Shown: positions 7,855 through 17,317, counted from the stretch's first letter. The stretch is DNA of 64,000 bases from Eubacteriales bacterium (GCA_028705775.1 JAQWCW010000011.1:1-64000); one strand, 5' to 3'. A program made the numbers and translations. The notes: generated from the letters alone by a model not told the origin.

Positions 7855-8630
7855 TTGCATTGCGCCGATAAACGTGTGCGCGGCATTCAGGTAATGCTGC
7901 TGCCGCTCAGCGATATTATTCCTGCCATAAACCGGAAAGGCGATACAGTCGGCGCTTACGGGCAGATGACTGTCGTTCGCCAGAAGGACGGATACAGGCT
8001 TATCAGCGGCGGCGAAAGGCTGATGAGCCTTATAGCGGAGGGGCGGACGCTTGCGGAGGCGCTTGTGCTGCCCGCAGAGCCTGAGGAATCATGGCAGACG
8101 CTGCTTGAGAGGCTAAGGGCGCGTAGGCTTCCGTATATCGAGGAAGCGCGGGTTATGAAAAAGCTGGTGAGCGATTACGGCTTTACGATAAAGGCGCTCG
8201 CGATGAGCCTTGGACGCTCGCAAAGCACCGTAGGGCAAAAAATGCGGCTTATGCGCTACTCGCAGGACGAGCAGGACATCATTGAAAAGGGCGCGATTCC
8301 CGAATGGCAGGCGCAGAAGATGCTTGCCCTGCCCTCCCGCGAGGCGCGGATGAAAAATGCCTTTCAATGCTCGCGGCGCGCGCGCACACTCCGGCGCAGG
8401 TCGGCGCGCTGCTTAAAAGCGCAATGCTCTCCTTGAGCCTTCCGATTCCTGCGTGCGCGGGGCTGCAAAGGAGCGTTATACGTGACGCGCGGCTTTACGT
8501 AAACGCCCTTCGCTCAATCGCCGCAGAAATGCAGGAGGCGGGTATGCCCGTATCCTTTTTGACCTCCGTTTTTGAAAGCACCTGCGAAGTCAGAATCACA
8601 ATGCCGCGGCTGAACATGAAGGCGCAGTGA
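7855..8630 (+). pseudogene. ParB/Noc-like nucleoid protein, one frameshift
   Basis: Two overlapping frames together give one ParB-like protein of about 258 aa. Frame 1 (from TTG 7855, GGAGG 8 nt upstream) carries a ParB N-terminal-like segment (ISGGERLMSLIAEGRTLAEA) and the helix-turn-helix FTIKALAMSLGRSQSTVGQK, then the typical ...IIEKGAIPEWQAQKMLALP. After ATGAAAAA at 8350-8357 the homologous reading continues in another frame (CLSMLAARAHTPAQV) to a stop at 8630. One extra A in the A-run (5 to 6) would restore the frame, so this may be a sequencing or assembly error, a recent mutation or, less likely, slippage. Noc/ParB proteins bind near-origin sites and link the chromosome to segregation or division control. 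The rsmG-noc neighbourhood supports that. Confidence 0.7.
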
Positions 8631-8675
8631 TAATATACATAATCCCCGCAATGTGTTCCGCTAAACAGAAAAGTA

Positions 8676-8711
8676 TGCTATAATGGCGCGTAGATAAACT
8701 CTATGCGCCAT
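8676..8711 (+). promoter_or_regulatory. Extended -10 promoter merging into an 11-bp hairpin
   Basis: TGCTATAAT at 8676-8684 is an extended -10 box with no good -35. The stem ATGGCGCGTAG (8683-8693) with CTATGCGCCAT (8701-8711) around a 7-nt loop begins at the last bases of the -10 box, so it covers the start site. It could be an operator or a 5' stabilising hairpin for the zinc-ribbon gene. Confidence 0.55.
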
Positions 8712-8734
8712 TTGTTATAGGGAGAGTGATACAA

Positions 8735-9913
8735 ATGTCCGAAACGAATTACAGCGGAGAAACGGTAGAAAAAAGCGCGTCCTTTGCCTGCGAAAGCTGC
8801 GGCGCGATGGCGCTCTATGACCCCGAATCCGGCAAGCTGAAATGCCCGTACTGCAATCACATGACGGATATAGACACGATTATCGGCAAGCAGAACGAAT
8901 ACCCGCTTGACGACGCGCCGACGGAAAAGCAGCAGGACTGGGGAACCAGTATGCGCGTGGTTCAGTGCCAGAGCTGCGGCGCGCAGACCGTGCTTGAAAA
9001 GAATCAGGCGGCTACCGTATGCGCGTTCTGCGGCTCAACGCACGTGCTTGAAGACCAGGCGGGCGAGGCGGGAATCGCGCCGGAAAGCGTAATCCCGTTC
9101 AAGGTCACGGACAACATAGCCCTGCCCGCATTCCGCCGCTGGCTCAAGCGCAAGCCCTTTGCCCCGTCCGGAGCAAAGAAAGCCTCAATGCTCGGCAATA
9201 TCACCGGCGTCTACCTTCCGCATTGGACATACGATTCGGACTGCCACGCGGTATACACAGGCGAGGCGGGTCATGCGTACTACGTTACGGTAGCGCGTCA
9301 GGTGCAGCGGGACGGAAAAACCGTTACGGAGCACGTTCAGGAAAGGCGGATTCGCTGGGAGCCGACGCGCGGCGTTGTCAGCAACTATTTTGACGACGTG
9401 CTTGTCGCAGGCTCGAAAAGGCTCGATGAAAGCATTCTTTCACGCGTCCGTCCGTATGACTTAAGCAAGCTTGCAAAATATCAGCCCGCGTTCGTAAGCG
9501 GATTTGTGAGCGAAAAACCTTCCGTTTCCGTCCGCGAGGGCTGGCAGACGGCGCAGGGAATCATTGAAAACAAAATGCGTTCGCTTGCGCACGACGATAT
9601 TATTATGCGTAACCACGCGGACGAGGCGCGCGTTCACTCAATTTCCTGCGACAACAGGGATGTGAAGTATAAGCTGACCCTTTTGCCGATGTACGTTTCC
9701 TCCTTCGGCTACAAGAAAAAGACGTTCCACGTTCTGGTAAACGGTCAGACAGGAAAGGTCGGCGGTCAGGCGCCTGTAAGCCCGATTCGCGTATGCATAG
9801 CCGTGGTTCTGGGGCTTGCCCTGATTGCCCTGCTCTATTGGCTTTACACCACCTATTTCGGCGGCGACGCGGGCGAGGTTGTATCAAGCGCGGTAAACTA
9901 CTGGACATATTGA
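8735..9913 (+). CDS. Zinc-ribbon protein with C-terminal membrane anchor
   Basis: 392 aa from ATG 8735 (GGGAGAG upstream). Two zinc ribbons lie near the N-terminus: CESC...CPYC (about 19-43) and CQSC...CAFC (about 73-98), of the type annotated as TFIIB-like zinc ribbon. The middle is a mixed alpha/beta region with YLPHWTYD. A single hydrophobic helix near 350-372 sits close to the C-terminus. This architecture recurs in Firmicutes and Actinobacteria with no assigned biochemical role. I see no catalytic motif. It has its own promoter and is followed by terminators. Confidence 0.75.
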   Translation: MSETNYSGETVEKSASFACESCGAMALYDPESGKLKCPYCNHMTDIDTIIGKQNEYPLDDAPTEKQQDWGTSMRVVQCQSCGAQTVLEKNQAATVCAFCGSTHVLEDQAGEAGIAPESVIPFKVTDNIALPAFRRWLKRKPFAPSGAKKASMLGNITGVYLPHWTYDSDCHAVYTGEAGHAYYVTVARQVQRDGKTVTEHVQERRIRWEPTRGVVSNYFDDVLVAGSKRLDESILSRVRPYDLSKLAKYQPAFVSGFVSEKPSVSVREGWQTAQGIIENKMRSLAHDDIIMRNHADEARVHSISCDNRDVKYKLTLLPMYVSSFGYKKKTFHVLVNGQTGKVGGQAPVSPIRVCIAVVLGLALIALLYWLYTTYFGGDAGEVVSSAVNYWTY

Positions 9914-9927
9914 TTTTAAGCATTGCA

Positions 9928-9961
9928 AAACCCGGAGTACCTGAGCAGGCGCTGCGGGTTT
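9928..9961 (+). terminator. Terminator stem after the zinc-ribbon gene
   Basis: AAACCCG (9928-9934) pairs with CGGGTTT (9955-9961). A short T-rich segment follows. It is modest alone but backed by the stronger hairpin just downstream. Confidence 0.4.
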
Positions 9962-9973
9962 ATATTAAATCAC

Positions 9974-10005
9974 GGCGGGCGAATAATTCTTCGCCCGCCA
10001 TTTTC
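9974..10005. terminator. Bidirectional terminator between convergent units
   Basis: GGCGGGCGAA (9974-9983) and TTCGCCCGCC (9990-9999) are perfect 10-bp arms with a 6-nt loop and TTTT at 10001-10004. It separates the + zinc-ribbon unit from the end of the - strand pyr operon. Confidence 0.7.
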
Positions 10006-10026
10006 CATATCGGATTATATAAATAA

Positions 10027-10605
10027 TTACTTATGGAAATTGCGGCTGCCGGGCTTTACGCAGGGAATGCCCTGCTTGCAGAGTGGGCATTCACTTTCTT
10101 CATAGCTAACCACTTCCATGCTGAGAACAGCCTTGAGCGGCACTCCGAAATCCACTTTTCCATTGCTTCTGTCAACAATGCAGCCAACGCCAACCACATT
10201 TGCTCCACGCTCGTTCATAAGCGCCATGACCTCGCGCACCGAGCCGCCGGTCGTTACAACATCCTCGACAACCAGAACCTTCGTGTCCGGCTCAACGGTA
10301 AAGCCGCGGCGAAGGGTCATCACTCCGTTTTCGCGCTCCGCGAATATATTGCGCACTTTAAGGGCGCGCGCGGTTTCGTAGGAAATAATCACGCCGCCGA
10401 GCGCAGGCCCGACAACAAGCTCAACACCCGCGTCCCTGTAAGCGTCCGCGAGAATCGCGCAGAGCTTTTCGGAATAGTCCGCGTACTCAAAAAGGTGCGC
10501 GCACTGCATATAATGGTCGCTGTGCCTTCCGCTCGTCAGCTTGAAATGCCCCGTCAGCATTACTCCGGTCTTTTTGAAGATGTCGACGATTTCATTCTCA
10601 GTCAT
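10027..10605 (-). CDS. pyrE: Orotate phosphoribosyltransferase
   Basis: 192 aa, converting orotate and PRPP to orotidine monophosphate. The PRPP-binding signature VLVVEDVVTTGGSV and the substrate loop LTSGRHSDHYMQ are clear. The C-terminus has Cys residues (ESECPLCKQGIPC) in the pattern of the clostridial long PyrE subgroup, possibly a metal site. It is last in the pyr operon, 18 bp after pyrD. Confidence 0.95.
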   Translation of the reverse strand: MTENEIVDIFKKTGVMLTGHFKLTSGRHSDHYMQCAHLFEYADYSEKLCAILADAYRDAGVELVVGPALGGVIISYETARALKVRNIFAERENGVMTLRRGFTVEPDTKVLVVEDVVTTGGSVREVMALMNERGANVVGVGCIVDRSNGKVDFGVPLKAVLSMEVVSYEESECPLCKQGIPCVKPGSRNFHK

Positions 10606-10623
10606 GTTTCTTCCTCCTTAGTG

Positions 10624-11535
10624 TTAATTCATTACAAGAGCGTCAACAATATCATTCACGTCCACAACGCCCGTCTTTTCAAGATAGCGATGAAGCTCGG
10701 AAACGATTTTAGGCATTGCCATAGGGTCTGAAAAATTCTGCGTTCCGACCATAACGGCGCGCGCGCCACAAAGCATGAACGCCGCTGCGTCCTCGCCGGA
10801 GGTGATTCCGCCCATTCCGATTACGGGAATTTTGACGGCATGAGCCGCCTGATAAACCATTCTGAGAGCGATGGGGCGAACCGCCGCGCCCGACATTCCG
10901 CCGAAATTGTTGAAAAGCACGGGGCGCTTTCTGTAAACGTCTACAACCATTCCCGTAAGGGTATTGATGAGGGAAAGCGCCTGCGCGCCCGCCTCCTCTG
11001 CCGCCCTCGCGTTTTCGGCAATATCCGCCGCGTTGGGCGAAAGCTTTACGATGACGGGCTGACGCGCCGCGCCGCAGACCGCCTTCGTGACCTCAAAAAT
11101 CTTTTCGGGCTTCACTCCGAAGGCAACGCCGCTCTCCTTGACATTGGGGCAGGAAATGTTCATTTCAAGCATATCAACCGCCGTCGGCGCAAGCTTTTCC
11201 GCCATCTTTACATAGTCCTCGACGGTCGAGCCGGCAATGTTGGCAATCACAACCAAATCCTTCTGCTTGAGCCACGGCAAATCCTCGTTAATAAACGCGT
11301 CAACGCCCGGGTTTTGCAGCCCTACGGAATTGAGGATTCCGCTTTTAGTTTCCGCTATGCGCGGCGGAGGATTTCCAAGGCGTTTTTGCAGGGTAAGCCC
11401 CTTTACGGAGATTCCTCCGAGCACCGAAATATCATAGAGCGCGTCGAATTCGCGCCCGAAGCCGAACGTTCCGCTCGCCGCAATAACGGGGTTTTTGAAC
11501 TTCACTCCGCAGATTTCAACTCCAAGCTTCGGCAT
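10624..11535 (-). CDS. pyrD: Dihydroorotate dehydrogenase, NAD-dependent catalytic subunit (class 1B)
   Basis: 303 aa TIM-barrel flavoprotein. NPVIAASGTFGFGREF, the NSVGLQNPGVD loop, the MLEMNISCPNVKESG strand with the class 1 catalytic Cys, and IPVIGMGGITSGEDAAAFMLCGA are all present. Class 1B enzymes work with the PyrK iron-sulfur/FAD subunit, encoded immediately upstream with a TGATG stop/start overlap. Confidence 0.95.
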   Translation of the reverse strand: MPKLGVEICGVKFKNPVIAASGTFGFGREFDALYDISVLGGISVKGLTLQKRLGNPPPRIAETKSGILNSVGLQNPGVDAFINEDLPWLKQKDLVVIANIAGSTVEDYVKMAEKLAPTAVDMLEMNISCPNVKESGVAFGVKPEKIFEVTKAVCGAARQPVIVKLSPNAADIAENARAAEEAGAQALSLINTLTGMVVDVYRKRPVLFNNFGGMSGAAVRPIALRMVYQAAHAVKIPVIGMGGITSGEDAAAFMLCGARAVMVGTQNFSDPMAMPKIVSELHRYLEKTGVVDVNDIVDALVMN

Positions 11536-12320
11536 CAGAAAATCACCTCCCGCGCGTCAAAAATCGGGCCGTCCGCGCACACGCGGCGATACGCATAGCC
11601 CTCGGGAGTTTTCGCCTTCACCTTGCAGCTGCAAACGAGGCACGCGCCAAGCCCGCAGCCCATTCTCTGCTCAAGCGACACGGCGCAGGCGATTCCGTGC
11701 TTTTCGGACAAATCCGAAACCGCGCGGAGCATAGGCGCAGGCCCGCAGGCAAGGATTACATCCGGCTTGTTTTTTTCAATCTGCTCGCCAAGCGGCTTTG
11801 TTACAAGCGCCTTTTCGCCAAAGCTTCCGTCGTCGCTGACAGCGAAAACGCGTTCTTTTTCTATTCCGTCAAGCCCGTATACAAGCCCGACGTTTCTGTA
11901 TCCGGCAAAAAGCGAGCAATCGTATTTTGCCGAAAGCTCGTCAAACGCGCACCTGACGGGAGCGACGCCTACGCCGCCGCCGACAAGGAAAACGCGCTTC
12001 GCATTATTCGGAACAAACCACGAAAACGCGTTGCCCAACGCGCCGAGAAGCGACAGCTCGTCCCCTTTTTTCGAGCGCAAAAGGGCAAGCGTTCCCTCGC
12101 CCTTTGCCTGCACGGCAAGCCTGATTTCCCGCTTTTGCCTGTCAATCGCGTAAATGCTTATCGGTCGGCGGAGAGGAAGGGACGGATTATTCACGGCGAT
12201 ATTGACGAACTGACCCGCCTCGGCTCCGTCCTCAAACAGCCCGTCGCACCGGAGGGTGAGCTGAAACATCGTATCGCAGAGCGGCGAATTATCGACAACC
12301 CTTGCAAGGCATTCCTTCAT
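11535..12320 (-). CDS. pyrK: Dihydroorotate dehydrogenase electron-transfer subunit
   Basis: 261 aa, passing electrons from PyrD FMN through 2Fe-2S and FAD to NAD+. A ferredoxin-reductase-type FAD domain (LPLRRPISIYAID) and NAD domain (VGGGVGVAPVRCAFDEL) are followed by the 2Fe-2S cluster region MGCGLGACLVCSCKVK...RVCADGPIF with four Cys. It directly abuts pyrF and overlaps pyrD. Confidence 0.95.
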   Translation of the reverse strand: MKECLARVVDNSPLCDTMFQLTLRCDGLFEDGAEAGQFVNIAVNNPSLPLRRPISIYAIDRQKREIRLAVQAKGEGTLALLRSKKGDELSLLGALGNAFSWFVPNNAKRVFLVGGGVGVAPVRCAFDELSAKYDCSLFAGYRNVGLVYGLDGIEKERVFAVSDDGSFGEKALVTKPLGEQIEKNKPDVILACGPAPMLRAVSDLSEKHGIACAVSLEQRMGCGLGACLVCSCKVKAKTPEGYAYRRVCADGPIFDAREVIF

Positions 12321-13256
12321 TTAAGCAAAATCCTTTCCTGCGGCGCTGAGCCCTGCGGCTATATCGTCGCGCATTTTAAGAGCCTCAAGGCGCGCAGCCT
12401 CGTCAAAAGCAACGCCCTCGCGCTTTTTCCAAGCCAGAAGCAAGCTTCTGCTCGCGTTAACGACAGCGCCGCCGCAGTTTTTATCAAAGCAGCCCGCGAT
12501 ATCCGCCGCCGTCGCGCCCTGCGCCCCGTAGCCGGGAACGAGGAAGAAGGTGTGCGGAAGCGCTTTTCTCAGCTCTGCGCCCTCGCTCGGATATGTCGCG
12601 CCGACAACCGCGCCCGCAAGGCTGTAACCGCTTTCGCCAATCGTGCTTTCGCCGAGGCGCGAAACAAGCTCGCCCATCAGTCGGTATACCGGCTTGCCGT
12701 CCGCGATAAGGTTCTGGAGCTGGCAGCCGGACGGATTGCTCGTTTTTACAAGCACGAATATTCCGTTGCCCGTCTTTTCCGCATCCTTTATGAAGGGGTT
12801 TATTCCGTCCTCACCGAGATACGGCGTAACTGTTACGAAATCAGAAAAGAAGGCGCGGAAGAAGGCGTTTCCGACGGCTGTTTCGCCGATATGCGCCGCC
12901 GAGTATGCCTCCGCGGTAGCGCCGATATCGTTGCGCTTGGCGTCCGTAATAACAAGCATACCCTTTTTCTTTGCGTACAATACGGTTTCCGCAAAGCATT
13001 CCATTCCGGCAAGCCCGTACATTTCGTAATAGGCAATCTGAACTTTTACAGCGGGAACGATGCCGCAAAGCGCGTCAACTAGGCGCTTGTTGAATTCAAG
13101 GATTGCCTTTGACGCCGACTCAAGCGTTTCAGCCGCGCCGCCCAGGGTTTTTTCAACAAACTCCTTGGGCAGATGCTCAAGACGAGTATCAAGCCCCGCG
13201 ACGGTCGGGTTCTTCATTTCACTGATTCTCTTTGAGAGCAAGTCGATTTTATGCAT
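12321..13256 (-). CDS. pyrF: Orotidine 5'-phosphate decarboxylase (type 2)
   Basis: 311 aa from ATG 13256, chosen for AAGGAGGATAAGG directly upstream. A longer frame to 13331 would run into pyrC. The catalytic block ITDAKRNDIGATA and VKVQIAYYEMYGLAGMECF are of the PyrF type 2 branch, longer than E. coli PyrF. It produces UMP. It overlaps pyrC by 8 nt. Confidence 0.94.
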   Translation of the reverse strand: MHKIDLLSKRISEMKNPTVAGLDTRLEHLPKEFVEKTLGGAAETLESASKAILEFNKRLVDALCGIVPAVKVQIAYYEMYGLAGMECFAETVLYAKKKGMLVITDAKRNDIGATAEAYSAAHIGETAVGNAFFRAFFSDFVTVTPYLGEDGINPFIKDAEKTGNGIFVLVKTSNPSGCQLQNLIADGKPVYRLMGELVSRLGESTIGESGYSLAGAVVGATYPSEGAELRKALPHTFFLVPGYGAQGATAADIAGCFDKNCGGAVVNASRSLLLAWKKREGVAFDEAARLEALKMRDDIAAGLSAAGKDFA

Positions 13257-14544
13257 CCTTATCCTCCTTGAACGCAAGGCGTCCGCCCGCGTAGGTTCTT
13301 TCGATTGCGCCGTAAAACTCCATTCCGTCAAACGGCGTGTTATGACCCTTGGAGCGGAAGCTTGCAGCGTTTACCTTTTTCCTCTTTTCAAGATTCACGA
13401 TTGCCAGATTCGCATTTTCGCCAACGGCGATTTTGGGCGCGGGCAGACCGAGAATCGCAGGCGCGGAATACGACATAAGCTCAATAAGCTTTTCAAGCGG
13501 CATTCCGTTTTCCCTGCACAGGGTTGTGTAATTTACCGAAAAAGCCGTTTCAAGTCCGGAAATTCCGCTTGAGGCGTAGATGAACTCAACCTCCTTGTCA
13601 TCGCGGTGGTGCGGAGCGTGGTCGGTAACAAGCACGTCAATCGTTCCGTCCCTCAGCCCCTCGATAACGGCGAGCCTGTCCGCCTCCGCGCGGAGCGGCG
13701 GGTTTACGCGCGCGTTGGTGTCGTAGTCCCTGCTGTCAATAATTTCGTCGGTAAGCGCTATGTAGTGCGGGCAGGTTTCGGCAGTAACCATGACCCCCCG
13801 CTTCTTCGCCTCCCGAAGCATTTCAACGCCCTCGCGGGTCGAAACATGGCAGATGTGAACGGGAATTGAAAGCTCCCCGCACAGGAGGATTTCGCGCGCA
13901 ATCATCGCGTTTTCAGCCGCGCGCGGAATGCCCTTCAGCCCGAGGCGCGTTGCCGTTTCGCCCTCGTTCATTACGCCCTCTTTTGCAAGCGCCTTATCCT
14001 CGCAATGGCTGAGAATTTTTTTGCCGAAATGGTTTGAATACTGCATTGCAAGGTACATAAGGCGGGAGGATGAAACCGGTTGCCCGTCGTCCGAAAACGC
14101 GACAGCGCCGCCGCGCGCCATTGTGCCGATTTCCGCAAGCTCCTCGCCCTTCAAGCCCTTTGACACGGCGCCGATTGGGTACACCCTTACCCCGCCGCCG
14201 ACGGCGTTCGCCTTTTCGATTATATACTTGGTTACCGCCTCGGAGTCGTTTACCGGCGCGGTGTTCGGCATACAGCATACGGCGCAGAAGCCGCCCGCCG
14301 CAGCAGCGCGGCAGCCGCTTTCAACGTCCTCCTTATAGGTCTGCCCGGGGTCGCGAAGGTGGACGTGCATATCGACAAACGCGGGGAAAACGTGCTTTCC
14401 GTTAAGCTCGACAACTTCGCCGTCAGTCTCAAGATTTGCGCCGATTGCGGCAATTTTCCCGTTTTTGACGAGTATGTCGGCAATCCCGTTCTGCCCGTCG
14501 GAGGGAGAAAGCACAAAGCCGTTTTTCAAAAGCGTTTCGCTCAT
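13249..14544 (-). CDS. pyrC: Dihydroorotase
   Basis: 431 aa amidohydrolase closing carbamoyl-aspartate to dihydroorotate. The metal motif DMHVHLRDPGQTYKED is followed by CCMPNTAP, ILSHCEDKAL, HICHVSTREGVEML, AETCPHY and VTDHAPHH, in standard type I order and length. It overlaps pyrB by ATGA. Confidence 0.95.
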   Translation of the reverse strand: MSETLLKNGFVLSPSDGQNGIADILVKNGKIAAIGANLETDGEVVELNGKHVFPAFVDMHVHLRDPGQTYKEDVESGCRAAAAGGFCAVCCMPNTAPVNDSEAVTKYIIEKANAVGGGVRVYPIGAVSKGLKGEELAEIGTMARGGAVAFSDDGQPVSSSRLMYLAMQYSNHFGKKILSHCEDKALAKEGVMNEGETATRLGLKGIPRAAENAMIAREILLCGELSIPVHICHVSTREGVEMLREAKKRGVMVTAETCPHYIALTDEIIDSRDYDTNARVNPPLRAEADRLAVIEGLRDGTIDVLVTDHAPHHRDDKEVEFIYASSGISGLETAFSVNYTTLCRENGMPLEKLIELMSYSAPAILGLPAPKIAVGENANLAIVNLEKRKKVNAASFRSKGHNTPFDGMEFYGAIERTYAGGRLAFKEDKDA

Positions 14545-15494
14545 ATCTCGTTACCTCCCTCGCTCTTGAATGGCGTCAGCTCGCGGCGCGTCAGCATATA
14601 AAGAAGCGCCATTCGGACTGCTACGCCGTTTGTAACCTGCGCGTCTATAACGCTCCTGTCCGAATCTGCCGCGTCGCTTGAAACCTCGACGCCCCTGTTG
14701 ATTGGGCCAGGATGCATGAGGATTGCGCCGCTGTTTGCCTTTTGCATAAGCTCCGGAGTGATTTCCCAGTTATCGCAGTATTCGGCAACGCTCGGGAAAA
14801 GCCCCGCCTGCTGCCGCTCGCGCTGGATTCGCAAGCCCATCACAACGTCCGCGCCGGAAACGCATTTTTTCGTCGTCTCGGCTATCGTGCAGCCCATTTT
14901 GTCAATCCCGACAGGCATAAGCGTCGGCGGAGCGCAGAGCGTTACGGACGCGCCCATCGTGCAAAGCCCGATGATATTGGAGCGCGCAACGCGGGAATGC
15001 ATTACATCCCCGATAACCGCGACGCGAAGCCCCTTAAGGCTGCCGAAACGCTGGCGCATTGTAAGCATATCCAGAAGCGCCTGCGTCGGATGCTCGTTCA
15101 TTCCGTCGCCCGCGTTTATAACGGCGCTTCTGACGCACTTGGCAAGCATATGCGGCGCGCCCGAAACGGGATGGCGGATGATGATGATGTCCGTCCCCAT
15201 CCTGTCAAGCGTTCTGCCCGTGTCCATAAGCGTTTCGCCCTTCTTGACGGAGGACGCGCCCGCGGCAATATTGGCGCTTGCGGCGGACATATACTTGCTC
15301 GCAAGCTCAAAGCTCATCCGCGTTCTGGTGGAGTTTTCGTAAAAGAGAGTAACAATGCTTTTGCCCTGCAAATGCGGGGTTTTCTTATTGCCCGAACGCA
15401 GGATTTCCTTCATCGTGTCGGCAACGTCGAGAATATCGGTGATTTCCTCCGCCGATACTCCGCGCAGTCCGAGCAAATCCTTATGCTGATACAT
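14541..15494 (-). CDS. pyrB: Aspartate carbamoyltransferase catalytic subunit
   Basis: 317 aa. The carbamoyl-phosphate motif FYENSTRTRMSFELAS, the HPVSGAPHMLA loop, HPTQALLDMLTM and HPGPINRGVE are all present. No pyrI regulatory subunit is encoded here, as expected for Firmicutes, where control is at PyrR. Confidence 0.95.
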   Translation of the reverse strand: MYQHKDLLGLRGVSAEEITDILDVADTMKEILRSGNKKTPHLQGKSIVTLFYENSTRTRMSFELASKYMSAASANIAAGASSVKKGETLMDTGRTLDRMGTDIIIIRHPVSGAPHMLAKCVRSAVINAGDGMNEHPTQALLDMLTMRQRFGSLKGLRVAVIGDVMHSRVARSNIIGLCTMGASVTLCAPPTLMPVGIDKMGCTIAETTKKCVSGADVVMGLRIQRERQQAGLFPSVAEYCDNWEITPELMQKANSGAILMHPGPINRGVEVSSDAADSDRSVIDAQVTNGVAVRMALLYMLTRRELTPFKSEGGNEI

Positions 15495-15507
15495 TCGCTG
15501 CTCCTTT

Positions 15508-16143
<636 letters not shown>

Positions 16144-16145
16144 TC

Positions 16146-16187
16146 ATGCAGTCCTTCCCGGCCTCTCTGGACCAAGTTAAAGGCTTG
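16146..16187 (-). promoter_or_regulatory. PyrR-binding anti-antiterminator loop
   Basis: The - strand reads GGTCCAGAGAGGCCGGGAA and then GGACTGC within 16173-16148, matching the PyrR recognition loop (ARUCCNGNGAGGYU type). PyrR binding here prevents the antiterminator from forming. One attenuator copy is visible, upstream of pyrR. Confidence 0.85.
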
Positions 16188-16204
16188 CTATTCAACTAAG
16201 GGAA

Positions 16205-16233
16205 AGTATAACACAAAATCATACGGCGCACAA
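16205..16233 (-). promoter_or_regulatory. Promoter of the pyr operon
   Basis: On the - strand TTGTGC (16233-16228), 17 bp, TATACT (16210-16205), with TG upstream of the -10. It starts the leader about 150 nt before pyrR. Between this and 16418 I see only the start region of the next + gene. Confidence 0.7.
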
Positions 16234-16417
16234 GAAAAAGAAGCGAAATATCACAGCGGAGTGAATTTTCAAAGAAAAGTCCATAGCGGAGTTTGCTTTG
16301 GGAATTTACGAATATCGCAGCGGCGACTTTACATGGATTTTTCATTTCCCATCCATCTGTTTTAACATTTGCGCGGCATAATAGCCCTGTACCAAATGAA
16401 AGGGAGGACAAAGAAAA

Positions 16418-17260
16418 ATGAAAACCATGAAAAAAATTATCGCGATTATCTCATGCGCCATGATGGTGCTTGCCTGCGTCGGCTGCGCTTTTGCCGCCGC
16501 CGAAATTACCGTGGTATCCCGCGAGGCAGGAAGCGGAACGCGCAGCGCGTTCATCGAGCTTACCGGCGTTGAAGTCAAGGACGAAAACGGAGCCAAAAGC
16601 GACATGACCTATGAGGACGCGGTTGTCCAGAACGGCACGGCTCAGGTAATAACCACCGTCAAGGGCGACGTGAACGCTATCGGCTACATTTCCCTCGGCT
16701 CAATGAGCGACGCTGTCAAGGCCGTTTCCGTTGACGGAATCGTCCCCGCCGAGGAGACCATCCTTTCCGGCGAATACAAGATTGCCCGTCCGCTCAACAT
16801 CGCCTACAAGGGCGAGCTTTCCAAGACCGCCGAGGATTTCGTAGCCTACATTCTCAGCGAAGCTGGTCAGGAAGTCGTATCCGCTAACCATTACATCAAA
16901 AACGAGCCTGCCGCTTACACCGCTTCCGCAGTTGCCGGCAAGATTACCATCGGCGGTTCTTCCTCCGTCGCTCCCCTGATGGAGAAGCTTGCCGAAAGCT
17001 ACATGGCGCTGCATCAGGATGTAACCATCGAGCTTCAGGTTTCCGACAGCAGCACCGGTATGCGCGGCGCTCTTGACGGAACGTTTGAAATCGGAATGGC
17101 AAGCCGCGATTTGAAGCAGAGCGAGCTTGACGACGGGCTTACCCCCGTAACCATAGCGCTTGACGGGATTGCGGTAATCGTAAACAACGATAACCCCGTA
17201 ACCAACCTTACGATTGAAGAAATCCGCCAAATCTTCACCGGCGAAAAGACCGAGTGGTAA
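16418..17260 (+). CDS. Phosphate-binding-type protein with permuted halves
   Basis: 280 aa with an N-terminal export signal (about 1-26). Residues 29-165 match the half that is normally C-terminal in PstS (VVSREAGSGTRSAFIELTG, then AIGYISLGSM). Residues 172-280 match the half that is normally N-terminal (ITIGGSSSVAPLMEKLAESY, GMASRDLKQSEL, LDGIAVIVNNDNP). The protein stops at GEKTEW, just where VVSREAGSGTR would normally continue. So the order is circularly permuted or the gene derives from a tandem duplication trimmed at both ends. SSSVAPL and SGTR are phosphate-contacting segments in PstS. No pstCAB follows, so a role as a solitary sensor or scavenger is possible. The ribosome site is AGGGAGG. 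Confidence 0.8.
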   Translation: MKTMKKIIAIISCAMMVLACVGCAFAAAEITVVSREAGSGTRSAFIELTGVEVKDENGAKSDMTYEDAVVQNGTAQVITTVKGDVNAIGYISLGSMSDAVKAVSVDGIVPAEETILSGEYKIARPLNIAYKGELSKTAEDFVAYILSEAGQEVVSANHYIKNEPAAYTASAVAGKITIGGSSSVAPLMEKLAESYMALHQDVTIELQVSDSSTGMRGALDGTFEIGMASRDLKQSELDDGLTPVTIALDGIAVIVNNDNPVTNLTIEEIRQIFTGEKTEW

Positions 17261-17280
17261 CAGCAAAAGCTCCTGAAAAC

Positions 17281-17317
17281 GGCGCTCCGCTTGCTTATGC
17301 AGGCAGGGCGCTTTTTT
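17281..17317 (+). terminator. Terminator of the phosphate-binding protein gene
   Basis: A GCGC-anchored stem with wobble pairs (about 17282-17294 with 17299-17311) is followed by TTTTTT at 17312-17317. Confidence 0.7.

Noticed and set aside
10033-10731. Long + strand frame over pyrE
   Set aside because: Mirror frame of a clear pyrE. The translation has no family signature.
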